The notes under the pieces were generated by a model that was not told where the DNA came from, did not search any database, and saw only the letters and a list, made by a program, of their open reading frames with translations. The position numbers and the translations under genes are program-made. Of a DNA stretch of 64,000 bases, positions 10,762 to 25,500 are shown piece by piece (position 1 is the stretch's first letter; each line of letters starts with the position of its first letter). This DNA is from Nymphaea colorata (lineage: Eukaryota; Streptophyta; Magnoliopsida; Nymphaeales; Nymphaeaceae), in NCBI RefSeq assembly GCF_008831285.2, contig NC_045138.2, forward strand, positions 13,590,571-13,654,570. Direction: 5' to 3'.

Positions 10762-13700
10762 CTAAACTCTTTCCTCAACGATGTACGTCCTAAGTTCCTC
10801 ACTATTCCACTCCAAAACAATGCTCTCCTTATGCATGGTGTGCTTCTGCCCAGCAACATTTGGAAGCACAAATGCACATCTTTCTGACCTGCAACGTGCA
10901 ATCGTTACTGTCCTCAAGAAAAACCTGCCAGTAGCCTGCAAAAGGAATACATGAACGGAAAAGGTAATTACGCTGGGTCGTGACTACGGTTGAGGGCACA
11001 TAACCATCATGGTTCCATATCCTAAAACGCTTCGGAGGAGCATACAGAAATATAGTGCTACGCTTCCCGCAATTTGGAAGGCCCAGTTCTTTGTCCTGAA
11101 AGGTTGGGCCCTGAACGACTAAATGAAACCCTGAACCTAGGTGCCAAGTGGGACCAGCCTATGACTTTACAACTGGACTGATGACCACGTTTAGTTTGTG
11201 GCCATCAGCAGAAAAAGTGCAGACACATAAGCTGATGAAAAAGATTAACGAATGTATCAACACTTACACTTGGGCTATCAAAGCCACCATCTCTTGCATC
11301 ACACAAATCCAAAGCCAGTTTCCGTAGCAAGGGCAACTGCAGTTTCGACAAGGAGTTCTATTAACTACTGAAAACTGGCTTTGTGATTGGTTTAATTGGA
11401 AAAGCTTACCTTGGATGCTGCATCTACGATGAAGTTCCTCGGAATTCCTGGGCCCTGCATGGGACAGAAGGATAAAAGAAAGCTCAACAACACATGATGG
11501 TGCTGGTGTGTGACAAAAATATGCATTTTGGCGTGAAGAAAGAGAATCTCCAAGCCCAATGAGAGATTGGACAAGCCATTTGGTCGGAATAGTTATTAAA
11601 CAAGACATGAACTCATCAACACTGAAAAAAGAGATGATTTTAACCGGTCGGATGATGTTTGAACCAGAGTCTTTCATGTAAAAACTTGATTAATCTCAAT
11701 ATGTGAACAAAGTTTCATTGGGATTGGTTTTATTCCCTAACCTAACGGCAATTTTTGTTAGGATAGGGTCATGAACTAGAACAATAGCCTAAACTGGAAC
11801 ACTTTTGCGTTGCTTTCTAAATGTATGTTCTTCAAACATAATGGCATTATGTGATTGCTTTACCAGTTACCTACAAGTCACAATAGTAACAGCAGGCATG
11901 ATGATTGACGCCCACCTGTAATTCTTACAGAGATTCTAGGGGGAGGGAGTAGAGAGGGGAATGAATGAATAACTCACATTATGACGCAGCAAGAGGTCTT
12001 CCACTGCTTTGCAGTCCATAAGAGAAGAGATACCATCCAAAGTCATATTTCCGCAGTCCTAGTTACAGTAAGAAGGCTAAATGTAAAACAGACGGAATAT
12101 AACCAACAGAAAAAGGTAGAAATAAATGCTTTTCAAACACAAACAGTCTAACAGAAAAAGGTAGAAATAAATGCTTTTCAAACACGAACAGTCTAACAGC
12201 AGGAGGGAGAAAAAGAGAACATGACCAAAACAAGAAGAATTTTATCCTTCAGTCCAGTTTAAGAATAACCAAAATGGCAGAAACAGACACATGATTGGAA
12301 AGAACAAAACATAGGCAGAAGTATCATGAAGCCTACAGCAGGAACAGTTTGCATATTATTCTTACATTTTTCATCCTTTTTTCCACAGGTAATATTTACA
12401 ACCAAAATTTAATGTGACAATAATAAACACCAACATACTTCCAAGTGAATTAGTGACAAGCCTGGCCATCCACGTGAGATAATCCCTTGTGAGTCTGTTG
12501 AAAGTTAACATATAAATAGCCGTTAGATGAAGCCAGAATACATATGCAAACTGCCAAGCCAACTGCTAAACAGGTCCACCTAAAGAAAGAAGTTTGCATC
12601 CCGATAAGGAAAGCTCAGACAAATTTCTACAACTTTGAGTCAACAGGATCAAGTCCATGTCTGTCATCCATGGTGTCACTCTCTGTAGTTTCAACCTCCT
12701 TAAGTTAGGCAAAATGATTTTGAAGCTGTCGGATGTCAAATCACCCAGACAACAGCAAAGTTCAAAGACCTGAAGGTTTTTCAGGGATTGAAAAATGTTT
12801 CTCACTGCAGAATCTGAGATAACCTACAAATAGAAGAAATTGAATCAGCTCATGCAAGTTGAGCATTTTGTCACTAAACCATGTCAATGTGTAGAGTACT
12901 TGAAAACATAGCGAGACAGACTCCAGCAATGGACAATGTTTTGGCAGTGAGGCGACTGCTAATTCTCCTAACTGAGCACCAACACCAACGTTTATAGCCT
13001 TTAGCATCTGGATGGATGGTTCCAGTATTTTTAGAGAGGAAGGATAAAATCCCCATCCAAGTCTCAGTTCTTCCCAGGTGAAAACTCTGCTCAGTGCATG
13101 ATCAAGATTATCTCCATCAGTTGCGCTGCCGACAAAATCATACTTGGACATACATCCGACACTGTGAAGCCTACCATCTGATGAAGAAAGTTGCCGACAA
13201 CCTTTTGCTTTCAATACAATCAATTTAGGGTTTCTTCTAATGATGTAAGCCAATCCATTCCTTGAGACCTACATAACATGCAATTGAGTTACTATCTTAA
13301 TTTAGAAGAAGGTACATGAATGCAACTCTGCCTTCAATGAGCAAAACTCAAATTATTATGATCAACAAATACTTGCTCACCAAAATCTTAAAGGTCGAAA
13401 CCAATAAGAAGGAACCTATGATCCTGAACTATATGAGACCATCCCAGGAATATGCTTTTCATGTTCAAAGGTTCAGCTAAGCATGACATTCGCAATGGCT
13501 GTGTAAGAAAAAAAAAGCTGGTCCTTACAATAAGTTCGATTATGAGTATGAGAATTCAATAATATGACACCTGTTGAGTGTCAAAGGCAAGACATTGCAG
13601 TCATGGAACAGTTAAAGCACTTTCAAAACCACGAACGAATCAGGCACCAAAAATTAAGTCCTATATTTGAGAATATTTGGTTCATTCCCAGTTATTCTGA

Positions 13701-14938
13701 ACAAATTTATAAAAATCCTTTAATAGGTGCTGCATTAAAAAATTCAGAGTGACTAGTTATGAGAGTTCCAGCCGCCAGCAATTGAAGCTAGTGACAGCGA
13801 ATTACGATTTCCATCAGCCCCTCATTGAAGAAGCTGCAAGGTACAAATCATATATGTTGCAAATTGGACAGGCATCTCCCAGTGAAATATGGATGGATTA
13901 AATGGGCTCAAGCAACAACCTAGGTGTCCTGTCAAGCTCCACTTTGGACAAAAAACTGTTAAATCTTTGATAACAAATTTTTTGAAAATTTCAAGTTATA
14001 TTTTCCTTCCGTCTTTGATTTTCCTTAGTTTTCCAGAATCATTAGTTTGTGCAACCACAAATTTTAGCTGGTTATGTATTGCACATGGTTCTAGGCACTA
14101 CAATTAAAAATGCAAGGGAAACAAGCTTACCATTGTCTCACAAATATCAAGAGCCTCCAGGGAACAGCCCACAAAATGATACAAAACATCATCACCAAGG
14201 GCAGTGTCTCTCAAACCCAATTCTTTTAAGAAAGGTGCATGTTCAAGAAGATGCACAAGAGATGATTGGCTTATACCTGCAAAAAAAAAAAGTTTGAACG
14301 TATAAATCAACACAACAAGTGGCCGTTTTCAATGCTAAAAATTCATATTTAGTGTTTGACTTACTTCTGCAACCACCTACGTCCAACTGTTGTAGTGTAA
14401 AGGCCAAAGGCTTTAAGTGCTTGGGATCACACTTTGTGCCAGTGAAACAATCAAAGGATGGAAAACCTGAACAAAGACATGATATTGACAGGTCCCCGAA
14501 GTAAGTATCAGCAGCAATAATGGAGGATAGCTGCTTAAACTTGAATACAGCCTTTGAAATTCCCATGTCGGTCAAGGAAGTGCATCCTTTCAGGTTAAGA
14601 TGAGATAACAAATTAGCAAGAAGTGATATATTTACCAAGTCCGAATCTGCATTATGAAGGAGAAACAAATTAAGTGCTCAGTAACCAACTAACCATTAAA
14701 ATTCATGCTTGAAGATGGACAATGTCTCTTTAAATGAAAGAAATATGGAGGAATATGCAGAAAACCAGAAATATATGCACATGGATAGGGGGTCACATTC
14801 ATTTTGCCTTTCACTCTTGGCTTCTTCCCCTTGAATGGCAGTCAAGTTGGAAGAGTCTCACCATCTGGGTGCAGACACCAGTGCAAAATATTTCCAAAAA
14901 AGTTGGGTAGGAGGACAAACCTGCACGTGTGTTTGTAT

Positions 14939-15011
<73 letters not shown>

Positions 15012-15104
15012 ATTTTAAACAAACAAAAACATATATTCATTGTTTATGACTTTATATTAATTAAATATAGATTTAGAAGACAAGACATTCAAAAAATGAG
15101 TCAG

Positions 15105-15143
<39 letters not shown>

Positions 15144-18100
15144 ATTTTAAACAAACAAAAACATATATTCATTGTTTATGACTTTATATTAATTAAATAT
15201 AGATTTAGAAGACAAGACATTCAAAAAATGAGTCAGCTGTCTCCAAGCCGTGAACCCTACCCATACCCCTGTCCAGATGTATTGACACAGATACGGGTAC
15301 CAGTGTCCAAATGACTTCAAAGCTCAGATCTCTCAATTCAAAGAGTACCACTTTACCACCATAGCACCATATTCTGTCCTAATTAACTATAGGGATTTGA
15401 GAAGGATTCTGAATAAAAGAGAACCAGCAACAATCAAGCATATCCACATGCATCAAAATGAGTACAGTAGTATACATGCATATTTTCTGAAGATATTGAG
15501 GAAAGTAGTTGCAAGTCTTTATTAAGGTAATTCTACTTTGAAAAGTGACCCCTCATGCAAGCCAGTGAAGTACTGAATTTACCTCTAAGCTCAGTGCGGC
15601 CTTCCAGTGATAACTTTGTGAGTTTTGAGAATGCAGGTCTTCCATTAAACACGTGAAGTTTACCAGATAATTGCTGATATCCATCAGTGACAGATGACAG
15701 TATTGAAGCTTTCAGCAGCATTACAGGACTACAGTCAACACTCAGGTCCATTTCACTGATGAGAGGGGAACTTTCCAACAGATTTAACATATTCTTCAAG
15801 TTGAGGTGAACATTGTATGAGGCTCTGAATATTCTTAATGACGGAAATGATAGATTTAATAGATTAACTATATCAGAGAAATGCACCCCTGGGCATTTGG
15901 AAAAGTTAACTTCACAAACTGCTTCAAAAGTGGCTGTTTTTAATGACATTTGAGAGAACATAAACTTATCATTTCTCAGACGGTCAAACTCTCTTAAAGA
16001 TTGCCTCACCCAGTCACTGAAGTTATTTGACTTGTATGGAAACTGGAGAAGGGACAGCACAAGCAACGGCCCAGTCACTTGTGGACAGCCTGAAAAGTCC
16101 AATTTCTGACAAAGGAAAAGGTGGGAAGTAATTTGTTAGGCATGATGGAACTTTTAATACGAACTTTTTAAAAAATATTGATCATCATTAAGTTACATAA
16201 AATTAACTGAGTCTCTTTTGAGTAAAAAGGTTATCTATTTCAAATGGCCTTCTGCAAAAACCATAAAGTAGGTTTATTAATCAGCTTAAAGTTAAAAATA
16301 ATCAGTCTCAGAAGCCAAATTATTCAACAAATAACTTGATTTATTTCAAGGCCTGCTGTTTTAGAATCTTAGCAATCTTCATGGGATTTACAATGTAACC
16401 TCTACACAAAGGAGCACAATTCAGGAGTCAATGTTGGACATCCATATGATAATATAATTGAACATGTTCATACATACTTGATTGTTTCTACAAATAAAAA
16501 GACTTACTCCTCACCAGAAGTGATGTTGTGGCGAGGAGTTCTTTGCACAGAGGTAAGACTTAGCTAATCAAAGTTTAGTATATTTATTTCATGCTTGAAA
16601 CAAACAAATCACACCATAGCAAGTAAAGGTAAAAGGAAAATACATATACATATACATATACCAGTGGCATCCAATCATTAGTCAAAATGCTGTTAAACAG
16701 AAAAGAAAGACTAAATGGTGGCCATTGGAACATCATCTATGATATATGTTACATGTGTGTTTCATAGAGTGCTTCCAAAGTAAAATGGGTCAACCAAAAT
16801 ACATAAAATTCACAGTGAATTTCAACTTAACCAGGAAAATGAAAGCTTGTCCCTCAGCAAGTTGACAGATATTAGTAGAAAACTAAAAATATTATCTAGT
16901 TGGATTGTACTTTTTTTTTTCCCCACTAACTCCAATTTGTCTCTTTATTCTTATTTTTTATTAGCATTACTTGTTATTTCTAATATACAAGAAAAAATAA
17001 TAAAAATCAGACGACTGTTTCAGATTCCCATAGATGAAATTGTGCTCTTCCATTCATTTTCATATCTAAGGATGCCCTTCATTCACATTTACTGCTTCAT
17101 TAGTTTAACCTAACTCTTACAGAAAAATCTAATTTTAAACAGGTAATGAAAGTTTATAAGTCCCTGATGGCATGCCTTTCGGAGACAATAAAATCAGGAG
17201 AACCAAGAAACTGTTATTGAGAGTTGGTGGAGAATTAGAATAAAGAGAGTCCATATCACTTTAAAAGAAGTATAACTCTAAAGAGATTAGAAGAATAAGT
17301 TAAAGCCTAGTCAAATTTAATGTCAAACAGAAAAGGTTCACATAATGGAAAAGACACCAAATATGAAATATAGAAAAAATATGCTGCTAGCACGTGTGAC
17401 ATTGCAGTTCAACACTGTAAAGAGAGAGAAAAACCTTTGTATTTTGTGTTAACCGAACTTTAAAATTATCATAATCAGCTTCCGATAGGGCACTATTTAT
17501 CATCATAGGCGGGTTGCTGATAATGTCAAGTACTAGGTGGATGCTTTTAGCTGCAAACCAGGAGAGACTGGGGAATCCACTTAGTCCTACAAAAGACATA
17601 ATTTCAGTCAGCCACTGCACTCATGTCAATGTGAAGGTGGCAACTATGTTTTTTCCACTAGAGGGTTTCTCAGCAAAAATATTCATTGCCAATGTTCAGT
17701 TTCTAGTGAAAAAGCACCAAAAGAATGTAGTTTCAAGCACTATGCAAATAAGCACATACCTAAGATAAACCCCAAGGGTAAAAGCCCAGGACGAACCTAT
17801 CCATAACAGAAAGCTGTACATCATTAATTGTAGGCAAAAGTAACACTTCAACGATCTACGTATCATTGCCTAAAAATGAAGTAGAAAAGGCCAACCATGA
17901 AACATACAATAAGAACAAGCCATACACATCATGCATCTCCCCGGAGAGAAGATAGTTCAGCCAAAGAGATTAATATTATGGACTCACCTTCTGCATAAGT
18001 TCAAAGCAACTGGCCTCAGAGTCTGCAGATTGAGGTGAGGAATCAACATTGTTAGTTATCCACGTCACAAGTGCTTCACATAGTTGCTTCTCACTGTCAA

Positions 18101-21100
18101 GGATTGTTGCGGTCAGCACCATCCAAGAAAAAAAGTAAATATAGCTTGGGGATAGTGACACACCTCTCCACTGTTAGTTGTGGATGTTTGATACATGATT
18201 CCAGAAAAGAATCGGGAATGCAATCGAAAGAACTATAAGAAGCAGCCTCTGCCTGTTTAAAACCATTTCAGCTTCCATTGTAACAATTCAAGGAGGATCC
18301 ATGCAGACACAACCACATTGAAGGACCATCAACTATACATGCATGTGTGCATTCTGAAAATCAAAACTAAGTACAGGAAAAGAAGAAAAAAACTGATGGC
18401 AAGGCAACACCAAACATTCTAATGAATAGTATGAGCTAAACACTGAAACAGTAGACAGTTTTTTGTGATTGTAAATCAGTCTCAGAAAAGAGTGTTAACA
18501 TGTATAATGATTAAGGACTATGGAGTAGGGGCATGCCCCTCCATGGCTCCATTGGCCCTGCATAACATGTGAAGTTCTACTTGGTCCCAGAAACATGTGC
18601 TTTGTCAGTTTGTCATGTGTGGTACCCATAACAGGTTCTGCACATCAGCCAACAGCAATTCTGGAGCTAAACTTTCAGTTTATTCATTTCACAATTTGGT
18701 TTTGTGATCAATGTGCAAGAATAGAAGTGTCCAATGCTAAATGTACGTTCAAGTCTTAGTGAACTGAACATGTTTTATGTTTTGCTTCAGACTTTCACTT
18801 CATGATTGGAAATTGATATATGTCATACAGGTGTTCAGAAAATGAAGCATAACTATTTGTGCAATATATATATATATATATAAAGAGAGAGAGAGAGAGA
18901 GAGATAGAGAGAAGAATAGTGTATCATGCATGCATCTTGGTACAGATGTGACATAAAATGCCCTGTGGCCCCCATGCACAACAGCACTACATGGCAAGTT
19001 TGTCCATTAAGGACGATTTTGAACCAGAACATGAATTCCTATCTGCCATTTTGCCCAATCCAAAGGAAAAACATACAATAGAGGAATCTGAAGAATATAA
19101 AAGTATATAGATGCATAGGTAAACATATATGTTTAATTTTGTGCAAAATATGTCCTGTTTACCAACATCTGAGTACATGATTTTTGTTTTAATTAAAAGA
19201 ATGACAAATGCATCAGTTCCACACATGCACATGCACACACATATCATGAAGTCCACAGTTGTCGTACATGTACATGCATGTGACAGATTGCATCCTCTTA
19301 TTGAGATTGCATATGTTGCACATGCCGTCCAACATACGTCCGTATGAACCCCAACATACATGGAGCAAGTTTTGTACCTACAAAGTTTTGTGCAAGCCAG
19401 GCACTGCAGTAGTCAAGAATAAATGGAATTCCTGCAACCATATTTAATCTATTATTAGAATGAAAATGATTATTAGAAGAAGCAGCACTGAGCATGCAGT
19501 CAATCTAATTAAATAGAAGGCTCACCATGCTCTATGCCAAAGTTCCAAACTACAATAATTTCAGGCAATGATATTTCCAGCGAACCAGAATCATCTACAA
19601 ACTTTCTTCCACACAACCAGCTTTCACACTCCAAGCATATTCTTTGTACTCCAAAATACAATGAACCCTGGAAATCAACATGCTTAATAATCCATGAATA
19701 GGTAAATCAGCAACTCCAATGCAATGAACAAGAATTGATATAGACAAGGAAGATACAGGGTTTTGGTCAGACAAAATGCCTGGAGTAATGACTGTCACCA
19801 CGTGTACAGCCAGGAAAAAGAAAAAAAAATGGTATAAGCTCCAAAGTGGAAAGCACATAAGGAAAGAGTTATATAAAGAGGGCGAACATTTGCTTCACTT
19901 CTCATGATAGTCCCTTTGCCACTTTCTCCAATATTGTTCAATATTCATCATATCTGCCTTTTTTGTATATCTAATCACAAGAACTATGTATTAGTGCCTT
20001 TGATAGATGGTTCAACATGCATTCTTCGGTTTTTTTTCTTTAAGTTTCAATGAAGGGCTAACTAAACAAAAGGAACAGATTACTTGTTCTGTTTCAGCAA
20101 CAGATATTAAAAAGGCCTCTACTGCTATTTGAATCATAGATATGCATGCATAAGCTTCCTTTTTTACAACTTCCTGCAAAACGAGGTATTTCAATGCCAG
20201 AAACAACCAATTATACTAATAAGATGAGATTGTCGTCAGGCAGAGATAAGTTAAGACATAGTTGATATGATATCTCATAATGAAAAAAAAAAATCGGTAG
20301 GCCACACTTAGGCAAGTTCGACCTAAGCTATAAGTCTAAAACCTAAATTCTGTGGATCATTTAGACATTACCAATGCCTATATAGTACATACAACCCTAA
20401 ATTGGGAAAACTGGCCACCAGGTAAACAGCACAATTACATTAGATTTAACATTTATGTAAACATAGAGCCCCTTTGACAGTTTGGAAGTAGGATTTATGA
20501 ACAGAAGGATCTAGAATAAGTGCAAGTCTAATTGCAAAGTCATCTCACCTCCAACAAGCTAAGAAAATTGGTGAGAGTAAACTCCACTGGATATCCATAA
20601 ATAAACTGGAGAATGGTTATGAATGACTCTAGATCCCAACGAACTGAGATGCAGTTCTTGCTTGATTCACTACAACAACAAAGAAACAACATCAAATCAA
20701 AAGAAACATAAATTACAGTTTGTAAGCTATGTCGTTGCTGAGCCCCACATAGTACAAGACTACAAGTACTGTCAGACATCCTGTAAACTGACTCATTTGC
20801 TGGTCATTAAACAGGATGACACGACAACATTCATCTCTAAAATTGCTCAATTCGTCAGCACATCAAAAGTGTAAAGAGATGCAATTTACAGAACATATTT
20901 TATCAATCTGAGGAACGCAAGATCCTTCTAGCAAACAGTGAACTGCTGATCTTTATTTTCAGAAGGAGTATGCTATCTCAAAATATGAAAAAGAAAGGTG
21001 AAACATTCAGAAGGAGTATGCTATCTCAAAATATGAAAAAGAAAGATGAAACAAGCGTGAATTGTAGCTTTAAAATATGAGGCAAACATGCTAGAAAAGT

Positions 21101-21847
21101 TCCCAAAAAAGCACAAGGACACGCAATTAGCTAATTACTACAAGCAGCAAAGGAATGCACATGGATATGCAACCGCAAACGCAATAGCTAGTTGCAAAAC
21201 TGAATACTTTGAGCAGATCCTGAGCTCTATATCTTACTCAGCAATTGAACTGCCGTCAATTAAGGTGGTGAAATATCAAGCAGCCAAGGTTCATTAATTA
21301 ACAATTCATGTCGACATTAACAAAGATTCTGCTAGTCATCAGGCTCGTTGAGTTTCTTTGTTTTTAGTAGTGATGAAAAACTGCAAGAATTCCATTCTCT
21401 TTTCTAGACAAGATTTCATTATAACCATAACGCGGAACCAAATACCTGTCGACTTTAATTGAATTAGCATGTTCGTATCATGGAAGGTCCATAAAAGATA
21501 CAATGACGCTAATAGTGCGCCTTCAGTTGACCAAGAACTAACCTATAGCTCCCGGATAGAAGTGCCTCGAAGTATCTAGAGCTCTCCATCAACCTTTGTA
21601 AAAGAAGATCACGAAAAGGAAAACATCAGACAGGAAAAGCGGATAATTGAGCACCGGGGAAGCGGAGAAAGAATGGTCACCGATCGCGATGAGCTCGAAT
21701 CCTGACAATTCTTGAACTGAGGATGGAACGGAGATCCCAATCATAGATATCCATGACCGAGAGGAATACTTCCTTGACCGTCGAAGAAGACGAATTCTCG
21801 AGTTCTAGCGTAATGAATTCTTCATCATCAGGAGACTTAGTTGCCAT
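10762..21847 (-). CDS. FBL11: BTB/POZ and leucine-rich-repeat protein FBL11
   Basis: Nineteen exons join in phase (minus strand, right to left): 21847-21681, 21593-21543, 20669-20549, 19667-19526, 19431-19378, 18248-18164, 18093-17988, 17796-17760, 17586-17435, 16105-15583, 14646-14365, 14276-14131, 13268-12900, 12823-12580, 12494-12439, 12058-11978, 11454-11410, 11336-11268, 10935-10762, giving about 967 aa. The fifth exon could instead stop at 19382 with the sixth starting at 18252, changing one residue. The BTB domain spans about residues 35-125 (IRAHRDR, RYFEALLSGS, VRWDLESF, IYGYPVEF). LRRs of the F-box-like type fill about 300-930 (LNLKGCTSLTDMGIS, LSELSLSGCKLL). The C-terminus has TVTIARCRSERCAF, as in Arabidopsis FBL11 (about 940 aa). 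BTB proteins commonly act as CUL3 ubiquitin-ligase adaptors; the substrate is unknown. The shortest exon is 37 bp. Confidence 0.95.
12105..12194. repeat. 45 bp direct tandem repeat in an FBL11 intron
   Basis: Two copies at 12105-12149 and 12150-12194 begin aacagaaaaaggtagaaata and differ by one base. They lie in the FBL11 intron between exons 12494-12439 and 12058-11978. Confidence 0.9.
14948..15240. repeat. (TA)n tract plus 132 bp tandem duplication in an FBL11 intron
   Basis: A (TA)n run at 14948-15009 is followed by a 100 bp unit (15009-15108). A second (TA)n run and an identical-looking copy of the unit follow (15141-15240). The period is 132 bp. It lies in the intron between exons 15583-16105 and 14365-14646. 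Replication slippage or unequal exchange at the AT tract is the likely cause. Confidence 0.9.
18863..18913. repeat. (TA)n(GA)n compound microsatellite
   Basis: A TA run at 18863-18882 passes directly into a GA run to about 18913, inside an FBL11 intron. Confidence 0.9.
20958..21053. repeat. 48 bp direct tandem repeat in an FBL11 intron
   Basis: Copies at 20958-21005 and 21006-21053 start ttcagaaggagtatgctatc and differ only near the end (aaggtg versus aagatg). Confidence 0.9.
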
Positions 21848-22433
21848 CGATTGCGAGCCGCGCTCTCCGACTGAGAAATTCGTAATTATAGACTCTAAGT
21901 TATGACATCCGAGGGAGAAAATTCGCAGTTATAGATTCTAAGATATGATATCCCAGGGAGACTCCATTGTGCTGCCCCTCTGAAGGCCTCTGAATTTCCA
22001 GAGAGCGAGAGGGAGGCAGGGAGGGAGGAAGAGACGGGGCTACCGCTGCAATGGCGCCTAAATGCACACTCTAGGGATCTCAACGGGTTGGATGAATTCG
22101 GATTGAAAATGGATCTGACTTGAGTCCAGCTTCACATTGGGTTACTGGTGCTGGATCTGGATATGGGCGCTAACGGATTTGTCTTCGGAAAACCAGATCC
22201 AGTTGGCGGTTCAGATCTAGAAAACCGGGTCCTAAAGATGCTATAGTAATCCTCGGTCCGTATGGTCCAGAACCGTAATAGTAATACTAGGGCCAAATTG
22301 GATCCAAGACCAGACCCCGTAGGCTCGGATCGAGTCGGCCCCGAGCTCAAGCTCCCGAACTCCGCCTCTTTCCTACGTTCCCAAGTCTTCGGCGTCCGTC
22401 CTCCCTCTCTCTCACCCTGCCTCCGCCATTAAC
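21848..22433. promoter_or_regulatory. Shared intergenic region of divergent FBL11 and HDA9
   Basis: Only 586 bp separate the FBL11 start codon (minus) from the HDA9 start codon (plus), so both promoters and both leaders must fit here, or one must overlap its neighbour. The HDA9 side has a CT-rich leader (about 22370-22430). The middle (22080-22330) is a GGATC/GGTCC-rich degenerate patch like those at 9160-9400. No clear TATA box is seen on either strand. Confidence 0.6.
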
Positions 22434-22470
22434 ATGCCACCCAAGGACAGGATCTCCTACTTCTACGATG

Positions 22471-22504
<34 letters not shown>

Positions 22505-25500
22505 ATATTGAACTTCGAATTGCTTTTCCGCCAAGTCTGTGGATCGCGGAACGGTTGGTATGATACTCCAACAAATGGAAAAAAGGTGGAGCATAACATG
22601 GACGCGGTCTTTTCTGCTCTTTCTTCTTGGTTATTCTTGATATGGTGCTTCAGTTTTTCGGGTACGACAAAAGAAAAGGCATCGTGGATTTTGTTCTGGA
22701 TATATGCTGATTTCAGAAAAAACCTAAAAACTTTTGGACGCCGATAGCTATCGAAGTATTTAATAGTCTGAGAGCACGCTGCGAATTATGGCCTTAATTT
22801 TAGCAGGACGAGTAGTTGTTTGAGTGCAAAATTTAGTGTAGTGACAAGCGTTCACTTTTCTAGAGTTAGTATGACGAAATTCTCGGAACCCGGGATTCTT
22901 GATTCAGACGAAATTTTGGATAAACGCGTTCATCAGAAAACCAGGAACATGAGATGTAGTTCTGGTCCAAAAATGAATCTCCTGGACCTTCTTGCTTCTC
23001 TGGGACAAGTTGGCGTGCATCGCCTTACGTAGTCAATTGGTAAGGCGTGTCTACGAAATGCGTCGCTTGATTTCTCTCTCGTCTCACGGGTGCGTGGTCG
23101 ATGTCGATGATGCTTCTACTGTCTTCTTACAACTGTATTCTCATGGTGCTTCACGGAATATAAGGAACCCAGTGTTCCATAAATCTGTCCCAAGGTTCAA
23201 GGAACACTGTGTTAGTGTTCCATTAACCAAATGGCTCCTTATATATCATTTTGTTACAGCTAGGAAATAGTGATACCAATTCCCACACGCTCTATGCCTG
23301 TGACATGCACATTTGACAGATAATAGTGTTTGGTGAACGACTCGAGCACCTAACTTACTAATTTTCTCCAATGTAAATATTACAGGGGACGTTGGAAGTG
23401 TTTATTTTGGACCAAAGCATCCCATGAAGCCACACCGTATTTGTATGACGCATCACCTTGTTCTTTCTTATGATCTGCACAAGAAAATGGAAATCTATGT
23501 CAGTAATCATTGCCTGGCTTTCTTCCCCCAACTTTTTACATGTTCAAGCACAGTAGTCTTGATCAGATCTAACCTTTTCTCTGTTTGTTTCAAATTATTG
23601 TAGAGGCCTCATAAAGCATATCCTGTGGAGCTTGCTCAATTTCATTCAGCAGATTATGTTGAGTTTCTGCATCGAATAACACCAGACACCCAACATTTAT
23701 TCAGAAATGAATTGGCAAAATGTATGGTTTTGGAGATAATAACAAGTGTTTTCATGCTTTCTTTGATTTATGTTATGGTTCTGCTTAGTCCATGTTCTTC
23801 ATTCTTCCACATGGTTAGAGGATCATATGGTCAAACATTGTAATGAGGCAGCAAATCACCCAAGAAATCATATCAAGATCTTTATTGGAGGCAAACACTT
23901 CCATAAGAGCACTCAGGGCTCATTCAACACAACAGGTCAAAGAGTAAGAACTGAATATTATCGCAGAATTGGCTTAAAAGCTACACTGTGCTTAAAGAAG
24001 CGGCTCATCCCCTATATATAGAAAAAGAAAGAGAGAGAAAGGGGAGATAGTCATTAGCTTGCTTATTACTTACTGGCTGTTGGGACTAGCCAATGACTAG
24101 CTGCAGCAGCAGCACCCAAAAAACAGATAAGAAGATTAAAATAAGAAAAATAAATCACTGAAAACATGAAAATTGACTAATTTAACTAATCCTAAAAGAA
24201 ATATCCTAATAGTGTATATGTTTAAATCTTTTACATATGATACATTGTAAGACATGTTACATTATTTTGGGTGTTTTTCTGTCTTAATGTTATCAGTAAA
24301 TGATGGATAAATGATCAAGTTTTTGGAACTTTTGAGCATGCTTTGATCTGGGATTCTGGAGGTTCTCTTAATGTGTATTAAGGTGTACATTTCCCACAGA
24401 AGAAAGCCGTTCGCTTCTTAATTTTACTGCTAGGAAATGGTTCTTAACATCTTCAAAAGGGAGAACTTTTTCATATCTCGGATCTACTTTTGTAACACAG
24501 TTCCTAACTGGTTCCAAAGAGGAAAACATTTTCATATCTTGGGTCTAGTATTCATTGGTTTGCACTTTACAGTTGCAGTAACATTGGGAGCACTATTTCT
24601 ATTGTATGAATTCATTGTTGGCTATCTCAATAAATTCCATGTTTAAATTTTGTAAATGTTTATCATACATCATTTTCCATCTGACCTGATTTATCTGCAG
24701 ATAATCTCGGGGAGGACTGCCCTGTGTTCGACAACCTGTTTGAATTTTGCCAAATATATGCTGGTGGCACAATAGGTAGCTGCTGGTTCTGCCTTGATTT
24801 TTCTTGAACTGCTTAGATATACATGAAATATGGCTATTTTATTAATAGTGACCCAAGGGCTTTTTCACAAACCATAAATTATGCATCAGTAATTTTTTCC
24901 AAGCTTCATGTATGAGCTGCTATGTACTGTCCACATGATGCGTTCTCTCTCTCTCTCTCTCCCCATCTCTTTTGGTATTTGGTTTGTGCAGATGCTGCAC
25001 GGAGGCTGAACAATAAATTATGTGATATTGCTATAAATTGGTCTGGCGGACTACATCATGCTAAGAAGTGTGAAGCATCTGGTTTTTGCTATATCAATGA
25101 CTTGGTGCTCGGGATACTAGAGTTGCTGAAATATCATGCCCGGGTTCTATACATTGATATTGATGTACATCATGGTGACGGAGTTGAAGAAGCTTTCTAT
25201 TTTACAGATAGGTAGTGTTCATTTTAAAGTTTTTCTTTTGTTTATAGTGCTTTCTTTTAAGGGCTGTTTTTCAGTGAGATGATCACGTTCTCTTAGTCCT
25301 TCCTTCTGTAAATGTATTTGTTTTACTGCTTTCAGTGACATTTTGGACTGATATGATGCCACTGTCATGTGCTTAGTTACTGGATGTCTGTTTCCTATTT
25401 CACATTCATTTCTCCTTTTACTGTATTTCATTGTTCTAAATTTACTTTGATTTTTTAGTAAATTTGCTGACGTATTAAATTGGGTCTTGAATGTCTCTTT

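Noticed and set aside
14835-15314. 159-codon plus-strand frame with YIYIYI runs
   Set aside because: It is produced by the (TA)n tract and the duplicated intron unit of FBL11.
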